A stretch of DNA of 64,000 nt from Labrenzia sp. CE80 (GCF_009650605.1 NZ_WAJT01000001.1:558001-622000), one strand, 5' to 3'. Positions 33,075 to 42,464 are shown, numbered from the stretch's first letter. Made by a program: numbers and translations. The notes: generated by a model from the sequence alone, not told the origin.

Positions 33075-33665
33075 TCAGCATTTGCCCGTGTCGCTAGAGC
33101 AATCAATTTCGGTGATATATCTCGGTCGACGAATGAGATAGTCACTCAGAGTGAAATCGCCGCTGATTTCGCCGACAATTGCCGGCGTATATTCTGTCGT
33201 AAGAGAGGCGATAATGGCTGTATCGCCTTCCTGCATCGACGGCAACGTCATTGCGTCGATGTCGTCCTGGGTCAAAACGGCTGAACTATCGTTGCTGATG
33301 CTCCAGCGAAGATCGATGTCTGGATCTTCATTTGAGTCCCAAGTGTTACGAACACTCGTCAGGACCAGCGTGAAGCCGTTGTCGACATATTTTCCGGCAA
33401 GTGCCTCCGCGATCGCGACTAGTTCGTCGAAATCATCATCGTCGATCCCGCCCTGTTCCCGTGTCAAAAGGTCCAGAACGACCGTGTTTGTGCGCGAAAT
33501 GACTCTATCGCCTCGAAATCCATCGAAGAACGAGACCACGTTGATCAGCACAACAACGAGAAAAGGGGCCACCATGGCGAATTCTACTGCCGCTGCTGCA
33601 CTGCTATCCCGCCAGAATGCGGAGCGCTGAAAGGTTGCTTTTTTCGGCATATCAGTATGGCTCAT
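33075..33665 (-). CDS. TadE-like pilus assembly protein (2)
   Basis: 196 residues. The N-terminal segment FWRDSSAAAAVEFAMVAPFLVVVLINVV is the TadE-type charged-plus-hydrophobic helix (given as the defining feature) with the Glu that resembles type IV pilins; the remainder is periplasmic and acidic with DDDDFDELV and two cysteines near the end. ATG 33665 overlaps the upstream stop by 14 bp; ATG 33650, two bases past it, is an equal alternative. Third gene of the module. Confidence 0.75.
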   Translation of the reverse strand: MSHTDMPKKATFQRSAFWRDSSAAAAVEFAMVAPFLVVVLINVVSFFDGFRGDRVISRTNTVVLDLLTREQGGIDDDDFDELVAIAEALAGKYVDNGFTLVLTSVRNTWDSNEDPDIDLRWSISNDSSAVLTQDDIDAMTLPSMQEGDTAIIASLTTEYTPAIVGEISGDFTLSDYLIRRPRYITEIDCSSDTGKC

Positions 33666-34245
33666 TCCGAAAGGCCGTGGAGGAAATCAGTTCGAAGCGG
33701 TCAGTCGACGTCTTGGTCAGGGCGAGACCAAGGCCGAGTCCCGGTGTTAGAACATCCACAGTTGTGCAGACGCGCATGAAAACATTTGATCCCGACCCTC
33801 CAGGATCGAATGTTACCGCTGGATTGATCTCCAAATCCATCGAGTCAATGCACTCGGCATCTGTGGTCGGCAAACTGTAGAGGGACGTGACTTCCGTCAG
33901 CTCGACCGTGATGTTTTCGTCGCAGTCCGGCATGACAATGTAGAGCTCTGCGCAGACCATCTTCTCAACATCGTCTTGCGAGGTCGTGCCGTCATCGATC
34001 CCGTCTGCGAGTTCTCCGATGTAAATCGATTTGGCGAGGATGCTGACTGCGTTGTCGAGCATCGCGAGGCGGGTAAAGAGGAGACCGGCTTCAAATGTCG
34101 AAAACAGGATCATAAAAAAAACAGGGGCGATGATGGCGAACTCAATCGCTGTCACTCCGCGCTTGTCCGTTATGATGCGTGTCCCCGCCCCGGGAAGGCC
34201 TTTTTGCGCTTTTGGGCCCGGTCGAGAGCAGCCTGGCAATATCAT
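33652..34245 (-). CDS. TadE-like pilus assembly protein (1)
   Basis: 197 residues with the TadE helix GVTAIEFAIIAPVFFMILFSTFEAG at about 30-54, cytoplasmic side basic and periplasmic domain acidic, with four cysteines (MVCAELY, MPDCDEN, AECIDS, RVCTTV) that could form disulfides. Minor-pseudopilin-like proteins of this type act in Flp/Tad pilus formation. Its ATG overlaps the tadG-like stop by four bases, so translation is coupled. Confidence 0.82.
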   Translation of the reverse strand: MILPGCSRPGPKAQKGLPGAGTRIITDKRGVTAIEFAIIAPVFFMILFSTFEAGLLFTRLAMLDNAVSILAKSIYIGELADGIDDGTTSQDDVEKMVCAELYIVMPDCDENITVELTEVTSLYSLPTTDAECIDSMDLEINPAVTFDPGGSGSNVFMRVCTTVDVLTPGLGLGLALTKTSTDRFELISSTAFRNEPY

Positions 34246-35651
34246 CCGGATATCCTGAGGCTGTTGATTGAGGCCGCTATGGAGTTGAAGGCGTCGTCCA
34301 GATCGAGGCCTTCAACGAAGTAATAGTTTCCTGACGAAGATGCGCAGTATTCGAGCAAGGTATCAGCAGTTGAGCCGGAGGTAATTTGAAAGCCGATTGT
34401 GTATATCTGAATACCATTATCATCCATATCCTCACAAACTCTTTTGAAGTAAGCGATGGCGTTGTTTGATGAGCTGCTGCTTGTGCTTGTGGTGCCTTTG
34501 TTCACGACAGTTTGACGCTTGCTGCTGTTTTGAGCGTTCATCGCGTCTGCGTCATCCTCGGGCTCTTTGGGTCTGAACTGGGCGGTGATATCTCCGTCAG
34601 ACATGATGACAGCGATCTTGATGGTGTCTGTGTCATCGAAGTCAGCCGGACGATCTGAAAAGTCTCCCCCCAGAGCCCCTCGGAGCGATGGCGATAGAGC
34701 TTTCGCGCCCCACAAGACGCCAATATCCATGCCGGTTCCATCCGATAGTTCAAATGCGTTGATGTGCTCTGTTAGACTGTCTGCGTCATTGGTGTTCAGA
34801 ACAGCCTCTGACTCTTCGGGCGGACACCAGTCGTTCTTCGCGCTGTAGCGCGTGAAATGCGGGACTTGCGCACGGCTGTTTGCAGCGATGTCGTCGAGGT
34901 CGAAGTCCTGATCCTGATATTCGATGCAGTAGCCGGCGTTCGGGAACAGGTAGTTATTGTAGGGAACTGACGTTCCCACGTTGTATTGAGACCTGCTGGG
35001 GTAGGTTATCGCGCTCGATGACGGGTTGACGTAGTTCTCGTAAATCGCCTCACCAAGATTTACAGTTCCGCCAAAGGGCACCAGGTTGATGGAGGTATAA
35101 TCCTCATCCTCGTCATCTAGCATTATTTCAACAAATTCACTGGCCGCGCTTTTGAGGCTGGTGAGTTTTGTGCCGCTCATTGATGATGAGATGTCCAGCA
35201 CCATTGAGATTTCGATGTTGCTTGCGGATTCAACAGCTGTGGATTCTGCTGTGACTGTTGAGGTGTCAATTCCGATCAGCGACAGGAATGGGGTCTCGAC
35301 GGTAACGGATGCGGAAACCAGAACTTCCTTTGCGTTGATACTGCTCGTGAGTGTTGACGACACATAGCTAAGCGTGTCCCAGGGGGCTTCGTCAGGTTGA
35401 TTGGCGTCCATGTATTCGTCGATGGCAACTTCCATATCGGAGCTGTTGGACAGGGACGCAGCCGCCAGTGTCGCCGAGTCGGCCATGGCCTGAAGCCGTT
35501 GTTTCGCGCTCGTCATTCGGACGACGTCAACACTACCGCAAGCCAGGACAATAAGAGGCGTCACGCAGAGTGCGGTCATGATGCCGAAGTTACCCGATGC
35601 ATTGTGCCAGAACGCAGCGCCACGTGAGAAAGTTCGAGCCAATTGCTTCAT
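34242..35651 (-). CDS. TadG-like protein with von Willebrand factor A domain
   Basis: 469 residues. A Flp-like N-terminal helix at about 21-45 (GNFGIMTALCVTPLIVLACG), then a heavily Ser/Thr/Asp-rich periplasmic part. The vWA domain begins near 147 with the metal site D153-I-S155-S-S157 in VLDISSSMSG and includes VIMSDGD. Four cysteines may form disulfides. TadG helps anchor or assemble Tad pili. No tadABC, rcpA or flp gene lies in the window, so this module is separate from a full locus. First gene of three. Confidence 0.85.
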   Translation of the reverse strand: MKQLARTFSRGAAFWHNASGNFGIMTALCVTPLIVLACGSVDVVRMTSAKQRLQAMADSATLAAASLSNSSDMEVAIDEYMDANQPDEAPWDTLSYVSSTLTSSINAKEVLVSASVTVETPFLSLIGIDTSTVTAESTAVESASNIEISMVLDISSSMSGTKLTSLKSAASEFVEIMLDDEDEDYTSINLVPFGGTVNLGEAIYENYVNPSSSAITYPSRSQYNVGTSVPYNNYLFPNAGYCIEYQDQDFDLDDIAANSRAQVPHFTRYSAKNDWCPPEESEAVLNTNDADSLTEHINAFELSDGTGMDIGVLWGAKALSPSLRGALGGDFSDRPADFDDTDTIKIAVIMSDGDITAQFRPKEPEDDADAMNAQNSSKRQTVVNKGTTSTSSSSSNNAIAYFKRVCEDMDDNGIQIYTIGFQITSGSTADTLLEYCASSSGNYYFVEGLDLDDAFNSIAASINSLRISG

Positions 35652-35939
35652 TTTCCCTGGTGAGAAAAGTAGTCAGTGAGGGAGTATTTGTAGTTGAAAG
35701 TAATTTTGCATTTTTTGATTTAAAAATGTATTAATTTCTAGATTTTATATAATAGATTTATCTATTTTTGTTTCTTTTATTTTCTAATTACATAATTTTA
35801 CTTCCTAATATTTCTGGATGTTTTAACTTGACGATTGCGAGCAAAGAGGCCGCCATCGCGGTTTTTTCGGCTGCGAGCATTTGGATGTCGACAATGGTGG
35901 CTGTTCGATGTGCTGCCTGGGGGCGACACTTTCTAGAAA
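35652..35939. other. AT-rich promoter region of the Tad-like module
   Basis: The first 200 bases are strongly AT-rich, unlike nearly all of the window. An open frame at 35768-35980 (plus) looks non-coding: low-complexity start, no ribosome site, no family. Presumed promoter region for the Tad-like genes and possible sign of foreign origin. Confidence 0.5.
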
Positions 35940-36013
35940 TGACAACGCCCCGCCTCAAGCGCTGCGCGATGGCAGGTTGAGACGGGGCGTCAAATAGGCG
36001 TGAAAGCTTTCAG
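35940..36013. repeat. Repeat B, copy 2 (hairpin element 3' of purB)
   Basis: Direct copy of 32945-33018. Stem ACGCCCCGCCTCAA / TTGAGACGGGGCGT with one mismatch. It sits 10-85 bp past the purB stop on the minus strand and could act as the purB terminator, although the U tract is poor. Confidence 0.8.
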
Positions 36014-36023
36014 TGTGCCGGTA

Positions 36024-37331
36024 TCAGCTTGTCCCGAAGACACGCTTAAAGATCGTGTCCACGTGCTTGGTGTGATAGCCCATGTCGAACTTTTCCTTGA
36101 TGGCGTCTTCGCCAAGTGCTGCGACGACATCCTTGTCGGCGAGCAGCAGCTCCTGGAAATCGAGTCGCTCTTCCCAGACCTTCAGGGCGTTGCGCTGAAC
36201 CATGGAGTAGGCATCTTCACGTGACACGCCGGCCTGGGTCAGAGCCAGAAGGACCCGTTGCGACATCACTAGGCCGGGGAACTTGTTCATGTTCTCCAGC
36301 ATGTTGTCCGGGAAAATCAGCATCTTGTCGATTACACCGGTCAGGCGGTTGAGAGCAAAATCCAGAGTCACGGTGGCGTCCGGACCAATGCTGCGCTCGA
36401 CCGAGGAATGGGAAATGTCGCGTTCATGCCAGAGCGCTACATTTTCCATGGCCGGGACGACCGCCATTCGAACGAGGCGGGCGAGGCCGGTCAAGTTTTC
36501 CGTCAGAACCGGGTTCTTCTTGTGCGGCATGGCCGAAGAGCCCTTTTGGCCCATGGAGAAGAACTCGGCGCCTTCCAGAACCTCGGTGCGCTGCATGTGG
36601 CGGATCTCGATGGCGACATTCTCGATCGAGGACGCGATGACGCCGAGAACGGCAAAGAACATGGCGTGACGGTCGCGCGGGATCACCTGGGTCGAGATCG
36701 GCTCTGGCCGAAGCCCCAGCTTTTCGCAGACATGTTCTTCGACCCCGGGGTCGATATTGGCGAAGGTGCCGACGGCGCCGGAGATAGCGCCTGTCGCGAT
36801 TTCTTCACGCGCCTGGAGAAGGCGGGCCTTGTTGCGGTCCATTTCAGCGTAGAAGCGCGCGAAGGTCAGTCCCATGGTGGTGGGCTCGGCATGTATGCCG
36901 TGGCTGCGGCCGACGCGGACAGTGTTCTTGTGCTCCATCGCGCGCTTTTTCAGCGCGGCAAGCAGGTTGTCCATGTCCTTCAGCAGGATGTCTGCCGCGC
37001 GCACCAGCTGAACGTTCAGACAGGTGTCCAACACATCCGAAGAGGTCATGCCCTGATGCACAAAGCGGGCCTCGTCGCTGCCAACATGTTCAGCCAGATG
37101 GGTTAGAAAGGCGATGACGTCATGCTTGGTGACAGCTTCGATCTCGTCGATGCGGGCGACGTCAAACTCCACGTCCTTGGCTTTCCAGACCGCGTCTGCG
37201 TTCTCACGCGGAATGACGCCGAGATCGGCCATGGCGTCGCAGGCATGTGCCTCGATCTCGTACCAGATGCGGAACTTGGTTTCCGGCGACCAGATGGCGA
37301 CCATATCGGGGCGGGAATAACGCGGGATCAT
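36024..37331 (-). CDS. purB: Adenylosuccinate lyase
   Basis: 435 residues. MIPRYSRPDMVAIWS is the typical start; the fumarase-superfamily signature is GSSAMPHKKNPVLTENLTGLAR, preceded by catalytic TSSDVLDT and RSHGIHAEPT. It acts twice: SAICAR to AICAR and adenylosuccinate to AMP. Part of the dispersed pur group on the minus strand. Confidence 0.96.
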   Translation of the reverse strand: MIPRYSRPDMVAIWSPETKFRIWYEIEAHACDAMADLGVIPRENADAVWKAKDVEFDVARIDEIEAVTKHDVIAFLTHLAEHVGSDEARFVHQGMTSSDVLDTCLNVQLVRAADILLKDMDNLLAALKKRAMEHKNTVRVGRSHGIHAEPTTMGLTFARFYAEMDRNKARLLQAREEIATGAISGAVGTFANIDPGVEEHVCEKLGLRPEPISTQVIPRDRHAMFFAVLGVIASSIENVAIEIRHMQRTEVLEGAEFFSMGQKGSSAMPHKKNPVLTENLTGLARLVRMAVVPAMENVALWHERDISHSSVERSIGPDATVTLDFALNRLTGVIDKMLIFPDNMLENMNKFPGLVMSQRVLLALTQAGVSREDAYSMVQRNALKVWEERLDFQELLLADKDVVAALGEDAIKEKFDMGYHTKHVDTIFKRVFGTS

Positions 37332-37532
37332 CGCGGGTCCTCATTTTGGGGAGCTGTTGTGCGCGGTCTAGCAGGAAGTCGCGCCGTTCTCAATGGAGGG
37401 GCATGTGTTTCCGGAGCCAGATTGAGGACCGTTCGGCGCTGTTTTCCCGCGCTGGCGGTGTTAGGCTGTGGGAGAATAGCCTGTGCGACCTGCTTCCAGT
37501 CCATTTCTTTTGTTTTGACCAAGGCGATCTTG

Positions 37533-37982
37533 ATGACAAGTTGGCGACCTGCCCAGAAAATCGTGGTGAAGGCGCTTGCCTTGATCCGACGTGGAGCCGC
37601 GATTCTCGCGGTCGAAATCACCAATGACGATGGCATGGTGAAGGGTGTGCGTCCACTTGGTGGCGGTGTCGAATTTGGCGAGCGGTGGCAAGATGCGCTG
37701 TCACGAGAATTCATGGAGGAACTGGGCGCAGAGATCCATGTTTCCGGCGACCTTGTGGTTCTTGAGAATATCTATGCTCATCACGGTGACCGAGGGCACG
37801 AAATCGTTTTTCTCTCAGAGGCCAGGTTCGCAGACGAGGCGCTTTACGACCAGTCGATGTTAAGGTTCCTCGAAAGCGATGAGACATCTGCCACGGCAAG
37901 ATGGTTCAGCTTGGCCGACCTTGATGCTGCGGGGCTGGAGCTCTATCCGACAGGTTTGAAAGAGCATCTGGAACACGAGTAA
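37533..37982 (+). CDS. NUDIX hydrolase
   Basis: 149 residues with a full Nudix box, GGGVEFGERWQDALSREFMEELGAEI (G-x5-E-x7-RE-x-x-EE-x-G). Hydrolyses nucleoside diphosphates linked to another moiety; substrate unknown. ATG 37533 is supported by AAGG eight bases upstream; a frame open to 37122 inside the purB antisense is spurious. Divergent from purB (201-bp gap with no other feature seen), convergent with the next gene. Confidence 0.88.
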   Translation: MTSWRPAQKIVVKALALIRRGAAILAVEITNDDGMVKGVRPLGGGVEFGERWQDALSREFMEELGAEIHVSGDLVVLENIYAHHGDRGHEIVFLSEARFADEALYDQSMLRFLESDETSATARWFSLADLDAAGLELYPTGLKEHLEHE

Positions 37983-37995
37983 GATTCTCAGTCGC

Positions 37996-38601
37996 TCAAG
38001 TCGTCCGGCTAGATCGTGCGTAGTCCCAGGCTGCGGCGAAGAGCAGGGTGAGCCCCCAGGGCAGCAGAAGCTGCATGCCCTGAACGGTGAAGATATAGGC
38101 CGAGCTGGCGCCGGTCATGATGATCTCGACAAGCCTGTGCAAACTGCCGAATTCGCCATGCCATTGCGCGTAATAGGCGGAAAAGTGAAGGTAGTGGATG
38201 AATGCGGTCAGGCCGGCCGTTCCAACTGAAAGGCCGATGAAAAGGCTTGCGAAACGCGCGCTCGGCGTTTTGCGCCAACGGCAAATCAGGCCGGCGAAAC
38301 AGCGGGCGAAGATCGCGCCCAAAAAGCTCCCGGCGAGGAACATGAGCGCAACGGCAAGAGTGCGTCCGCTCAGCGCCTCGCCCTTCAGGAAGAGTTGAAG
38401 TCCGGCTAGTCCGGTGATCATCAGGCTCCAGGTGAGGGCGAAACCGAGAACAGATCCGGCTGGTGCAGTTGGTGCGCTGCGGTTGGTCTTCGACTGTGCC
38501 GCATATCCGTGCTTGCCTCTCCCGGACGTGGCCTGATCCGAGGCGCCTTCGGGCGTCGTGGTGCAAGGCTTATGGGTCTGGGTTGGGGCCGTTGCGGTCA
38601 T
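37996..38601 (-). CDS. Integral membrane protein of unknown function
   Basis: 201 residues from ATG 38601; an in-frame GTG at 38610 is an alternative. The first ~50 residues are polar and Thr/Ser/Ala-rich. About four membrane helices follow: GSVLGFALTWSLMITGLAGL, TLAVALMFLAGSFLGAIFAR, FIGLSVGTAGLTAFIHYLHF and YIFTVQGMQLLLPWGLTLLF. No family recognised. Convergent with the NUDIX gene, 13 bp apart. Confidence 0.65.
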   Translation of the reverse strand: MTATAPTQTHKPCTTTPEGASDQATSGRGKHGYAAQSKTNRSAPTAPAGSVLGFALTWSLMITGLAGLQLFLKGEALSGRTLAVALMFLAGSFLGAIFARCFAGLICRWRKTPSARFASLFIGLSVGTAGLTAFIHYLHFSAYYAQWHGEFGSLHRLVEIIMTGASSAYIFTVQGMQLLLPWGLTLLFAAAWDYARSSRTT

Positions 38602-38828
38602 GCGGTGCACGCTAGAGCTAAAAGATTGAAAAACCTTTGGCAGGGCTGCTGGAGCGGAAACGGCAGCTGGCCACCACTTCGATGATTTACATTTACCAAG
38701 TCTTTAGCGGAGGTGTGCTGAAAATCTCTCGACGTGATCTGTGGTTTTTTTCAAGAAGAAAGCATTGTTCTGGTGTCTTTATTCAGAAAAATGCAGATCG
38801 TGGATTGAGTAAGTGAACAGGAAGATAG

Positions 38829-39170
38829 ATGACTACTAAATCTTTTGCTGCCGGTCTTTGCCTTTTTGCTCTGGCCGCATCGGGAAGCGCCAAGGCCGAT
38901 GATGTGGATTTTGCCCGCTTCATGAAATACCCCGCTGGTGCCTCCGGCATTGCTGCAGCCATCGGCGGCCTCGGCAATTGCGATACGCCGCTGTGGTGGG
39001 GTTATGGCTATGACGAAGCCAAGGGAGAGGAAAACAAGGATCATCTCTTTTTCGCCTGCCAGTATTATGACCGGGAAGAAGAGGACATGTTCGACAAGAG
39101 CGTTGTCGCAAAGTTCGTTTTCTGGGACGACAAGCTGGTGCAGCTGGAAAGCCTGACCTACTTTCCGTAA
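38829..39170 (+). CDS. Secreted hypothetical protein
   Basis: 113 residues with a signal peptide (about 1-22, ending AKA-DDV). The mature part has two cysteines (GNCDTPLWWGYGYDE, FACQYYD), many aromatic residues and ends in a beta-like KFVFWDDKLVQLESLTYF. No family recognised. CAGGAAG ribosome site upstream. Convergent with the YitT gene, 9 bp apart. Confidence 0.65.
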   Translation: MTTKSFAAGLCLFALAASGSAKADDVDFARFMKYPAGASGIAAAIGGLGNCDTPLWWGYGYDEAKGEENKDHLFFACQYYDREEEDMFDKSVVAKFVFWDDKLVQLESLTYFP

Positions 39171-39179
39171 GCGTCCTCG

Positions 39180-39803
39180 TTACCTGGCGATATAGCGGTC
39201 CCGGCGGTGATTGAATGCGATGATGCCGTTCAGAATGATCGAACCAGCCACTGACCAGGCAACTACTTGCCAGGGAAAGAAGAATAGCGCTGCGGCAAAT
39301 ATCAGCGCGTCCGTGATCTGTTGGACGTAGCCGGCCCGAAAACCGGTTGCGTCCTGGACCATCAGAGAAACGGCGCCGAGCCCGCCAAGGCTCCCCTGAT
39401 GGCGGATGATCGCCAGAATGCCGAAGCCGGCTAACGTACCAAAGGCCAGGACGCCAAGAAGCGGATCGAGATGGTCGAACTGAAGCGCTGGCTTGATCAG
39501 CTCGACGACGATGGACAATGCAGTGACGCAGAGTACCGACTTAATCGTGAACTCAAGGCCCAGACGTTTATAGGCGAACCAGTAAAACGGCAGGTTTACC
39601 GCGAAAAAGGCAACACCAAAGCTGATGTCCAGCGTATAGGACAGCAGCAGGGCAAGTCCGGCTGTCTGACCCGTCAGGAACCCGAGATGGGCAAGAAACA
39701 CCACGCCGAGTGCGCAGGCAAAGACGCCAATCGAAAGGCCTTGGGCGTCTTCCCAGACGGAGTGGCGTATTGTCTTCTCATCTTGATCGGCACTGGCGGA
39801 CAT
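39180..39803 (-). CDS. YitT family membrane protein
   Basis: 207 residues with about five to six helices. Markers of the YitT/DUF161 family are TGQTAGLALLLSYTLDISFGVAFFAVNLPFYWFAYKRLG in parts, and HQGSLGGLGAVSLMVQDATGFRAG. Inner-membrane protein of unknown transport role. The truncated C-terminal DUF2179 domain found in many YitT proteins is absent. Confidence 0.85.
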   Translation of the reverse strand: MSASADQDEKTIRHSVWEDAQGLSIGVFACALGVVFLAHLGFLTGQTAGLALLLSYTLDISFGVAFFAVNLPFYWFAYKRLGLEFTIKSVLCVTALSIVVELIKPALQFDHLDPLLGVLAFGTLAGFGILAIIRHQGSLGGLGAVSLMVQDATGFRAGYVQQITDALIFAAALFFFPWQVVAWSVAGSIILNGIIAFNHRRDRYIAR

Positions 39804-39896
39804 GTGTTCTCACTTGCGAAATCAATCAGCGTGGCATTTGCCTAACGCCATATTCCGCAAGAGCTTAGGAGATGCTGCGCCGCAATGCCAGAGGCG

Positions 39897-40568
39897 CTAT
39901 GCTTCTTGAGCCGCCTTGCGGATTGCGGCGATGTTCGCGCCGTAGCTGTCGATCGTACCACCTTTGAAGACCGCGGAACCTGCAACCAGCACATTGGCGC
40001 CAGCGGCTGCAACGAGGGGAGCGGTTTCGGGAGTGACGCCACCGTCGATCTCGATATCGATCGGGCGGTCACCGATCATGTCCTTGACCTTGCGGGTCTT
40101 CTCGACCATGGCGTGGATGAATTTCTGGCCGCCGAAACCCGGGTTGACCGTCATGATCAGGATCAGGTCAAGCCGGTCGAGCACATATTCGAGGACGCTT
40201 TCCGGTGTGTGCGGATTGAGCGAGACACCGGCTTTTTTGCCAAGGTTCCTGATGGCCTGCAGCGAACGGTCCAGGTGTTTGGTCGCTTCTGCGTGAACCG
40301 TGATGATGTCTGAACCGGCCTTGGCAAAGGCTTCCAGATAGGGATCGCAAGGTTCAATCATCAGATGGGTGTCGAAGATCTTGTCGCTGTGGGCGCGCAG
40401 CGACTTGATGATATCCGGGCCAAAGGTGATGTTCGGCACGAAGTGCCCGTCCATGACATCCAGGTGGATCCAGTCCGCACCGGCTTCAGCCACGTCTCTT
40501 ACTTCCTGCCCAAGCTTGGAGAAGTCAGAGGCAAGGATCGAAGGGGCAATCAGGATGTCGCGGCTCAT
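39897..40568 (-). CDS. rpe: Ribulose-phosphate 3-epimerase
   Basis: 223 residues, TIM barrel. IAPSILASDFSKLGQEV, HLDVMDGHFVPN (catalytic Asp and metal ligands), VNPGFGGQKF and IEIDGGV are diagnostic. It interconverts ribulose 5-phosphate and xylulose 5-phosphate. ATG 40568 is used rather than the TTG at 40580 because GGAG lies six bases before it. Confidence 0.95.
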   Translation of the reverse strand: MSRDILIAPSILASDFSKLGQEVRDVAEAGADWIHLDVMDGHFVPNITFGPDIIKSLRAHSDKIFDTHLMIEPCDPYLEAFAKAGSDIITVHAEATKHLDRSLQAIRNLGKKAGVSLNPHTPESVLEYVLDRLDLILIMTVNPGFGGQKFIHAMVEKTRKVKDMIGDRPIDIEIDGGVTPETAPLVAAAGANVLVAGSAVFKGGTIDSYGANIAAIRKAAQEA

Positions 40569-40658
40569 GGTGGGCTCCAAGTTGAAGACGTCCGCCGGGC
40601 GCTATCACGGGCTGGGAAGGTGAGCAAGTCTGAGGCAGCTCTTGAATCGGTTTAACGA

Positions 40659-41402
40659 TCAAAACTGGCCGGTTATGGCGAGGTAACGTCCGTCTGGACC
40701 TTCAAAGCCATGTGTTTCCATGAGCACAAGAACCGCGAAGACTGGTGGACGGGCTGCAGGGTAGTAGGTGATCGCCCGCTCGATGCGGTAGCGCAGGGGG
40801 CATCCACGGCTTGAGGGCAGGGAGGTGTCCTCGTTTAAGACGCGCTCGGTGCCCTCAAAACTCAAGGTGAGTTTGAAGCCGCGCGTATCGGCGCCATAGC
40901 TTGCGCAGTCGCCAGAGGGCAGAGGATATTCTTCAAGCGAGAAATGCATGGGGTTGTCGGCGGCCGGTACGATCAGCCGTGGATTGACGCTGAGCTGGTG
41001 TGGATCGCTGCCGATCTCGGTGACCGGATTGTGGCCAACTGTCCTGCCCCTTCCGGAAATACGGCTGTTGGCGAGTGTCTCCGCTGCGCGGCTCAGGTTT
41101 TTCTCGCGGATGGCGTCAAGCTTTTCGTCAGGAACCTCGAAGCCGTCGTCGATTTCCTCTTTGAGACGGAAGGGCGACGGCTTGACCCAGCTGTCGGTTG
41201 GCACGTCGATGACGAAAATGTCCGAATAGGGAACGCCCGAGCCTGCCTGAACGCCAAATTGTTCGAAGGCAAAACGAAAGCCTTCATCGGAAAATCCCAG
41301 GATTTCCACATCGGCAAAGTCGCCGGCAACTGCGACCGGTGTGGCGGCGAGCAGCAAGACGGCGTGGCAGGCCAGACTGCGAAGATGGGTGAGAAAAACC
41401 AT
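40659..41402 (-). CDS. DUF2259 family predicted secreted protein
   Basis: 247 residues with a signal peptide (about 1-26, ending AVA-GDF). FADVEILGFSDEGFRFAFEQFGVQ followed by YSDIFVIDVPTDSWV matches the DUF2259 pattern as I recall it. Mature protein is periplasmic, with two cysteines (GDCASYG, RGCPLRY). Function unknown. Upstream of rpe on the same strand by 90 bp. Confidence 0.75.
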   Translation of the reverse strand: MVFLTHLRSLACHAVLLLAATPVAVAGDFADVEILGFSDEGFRFAFEQFGVQAGSGVPYSDIFVIDVPTDSWVKPSPFRLKEEIDDGFEVPDEKLDAIREKNLSRAAETLANSRISGRGRTVGHNPVTEIGSDPHQLSVNPRLIVPAADNPMHFSLEEYPLPSGDCASYGADTRGFKLTLSFEGTERVLNEDTSLPSSRGCPLRYRIERAITYYPAARPPVFAVLVLMETHGFEGPDGRYLAITGQF

Positions 41403-41489
41403 TCCTGAAACTCCATCGAATTGACGCCAGATCGAGCGAACCCAGGCCAGATAACCTTGGGGGTATTTAAACCTATTGCGGCGCTGACG

Positions 41490-42464
41490 TCAGGAGTTCT
41501 CGAGCTGTTTTTTTTCCGGCTTGGCGATCAGCTGACGGACAAGAGGCTTCAGGATCATCGGAAGCATGTAGATCGGCAGTTGCCCGAGGGCGAACCAGAG
41601 CCAGGTGAGTTCCGGCAAAGACCCGCCGAGCGCTGCAACCATCAGGCCCATGTTCCTGTTGCCGGCCGAATGGGCGATGGCAAAGGCGTCTGCCCTGTCG
41701 AACCTGTAGAAGACCAGCATGCCGATGCCAATTTGGAGGAAGGCGACAACGAAGGTCAGGGCTGCGATGGCAAATGTCAGGCCGGGGCGCGTTGCAAAGC
41801 TTGCGGCAACGCCATCCATCGCCGCGACGGCAAAAAACAGCAGTACCAGCACATTCAAGCCGTCGATATTTGACTTGCCAGCAACGATGCGAGCCGAACC
41901 GACGACCTTGCGGATCACAGTTGCCACAAGGAGAGAACCGCCGAGCAGCGTGCCCAGGCTGAGGGCAAGGCCGAGGCTGTCGAGGTCTAGCGCGTCCCCG
42001 ATCATCAGCTCCGCCATGAAGGGAGCCGTCAGAGGGGTGAGAACTGTGGAGGCGATCAGTATGGTCAGGCTGAGGGCACCATTCAGACCCATGAGATAGA
42101 TGAAGGCCGGCGCAGACATGACTGGCGGCGCTGCGCTGACGATGAAGATTGTCAGGATCACTTGTGGATCAAGTGTTTCGCCGCCGAAAAGCGCAAGCGC
42201 TGCTGCTGCGAAAAGGGGAATGGCAATCATGATCCAGCAGCTTGCCAGAATGAAGATGACCGGGCGCTTTGATCTCTGCCGGACAGCGTCGGGGTCGACC
42301 CTGAGAAACGCCAACACCAGCAAGGCGAAAACCGCCTCGGTGATGAAGGGCCGCGCATAGGCCGACAAGAACGGCAACGTCATGCCGATCAGAATGCTGA
42401 CCGTGAGGGCAAGCGTGCCGCGCTGACCGATCCAGCCGAGGGCCGACATCGCAGATCTGATCAT
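41490..42464 (-). CDS. BASS family (bile acid:sodium symporter-like) transporter
   Basis: 324 residues with about nine to ten membrane helices. The family pattern includes SAAPPVMSAPAFIYLMGLNGALS and, late, AIAHSAGNRNMGLMVAALGG, corresponding to the crossing-helix sodium-site region. It is likely a sodium-coupled carrier of an organic anion. Divergent from the amino-acid dehydrogenase gene across about 130 bp. Confidence 0.82.
   Translation of the reverse strand: MIRSAMSALGWIGQRGTLALTVSILIGMTLPFLSAYARPFITEAVFALLVLAFLRVDPDAVRQRSKRPVIFILASCWIMIAIPLFAAAALALFGGETLDPQVILTIFIVSAAPPVMSAPAFIYLMGLNGALSLTILIASTVLTPLTAPFMAELMIGDALDLDSLGLALSLGTLLGGSLLVATVIRKVVGSARIVAGKSNIDGLNVLVLLFFAVAAMDGVAASFATRPGLTFAIAALTFVVAFLQIGIGMLVFYRFDRADAFAIAHSAGNRNMGLMVAALGGSLPELTWLWFALGQLPIYMLPMILKPLVRQLIAKPEKKQLENS

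Noticed and set aside
35768..35980. 70-codon open frame upstream of the Tad-like genes
   Set aside because: Begins in AT-rich low-complexity DNA, has no ribosome site and runs into repeat B; no recognisable protein.
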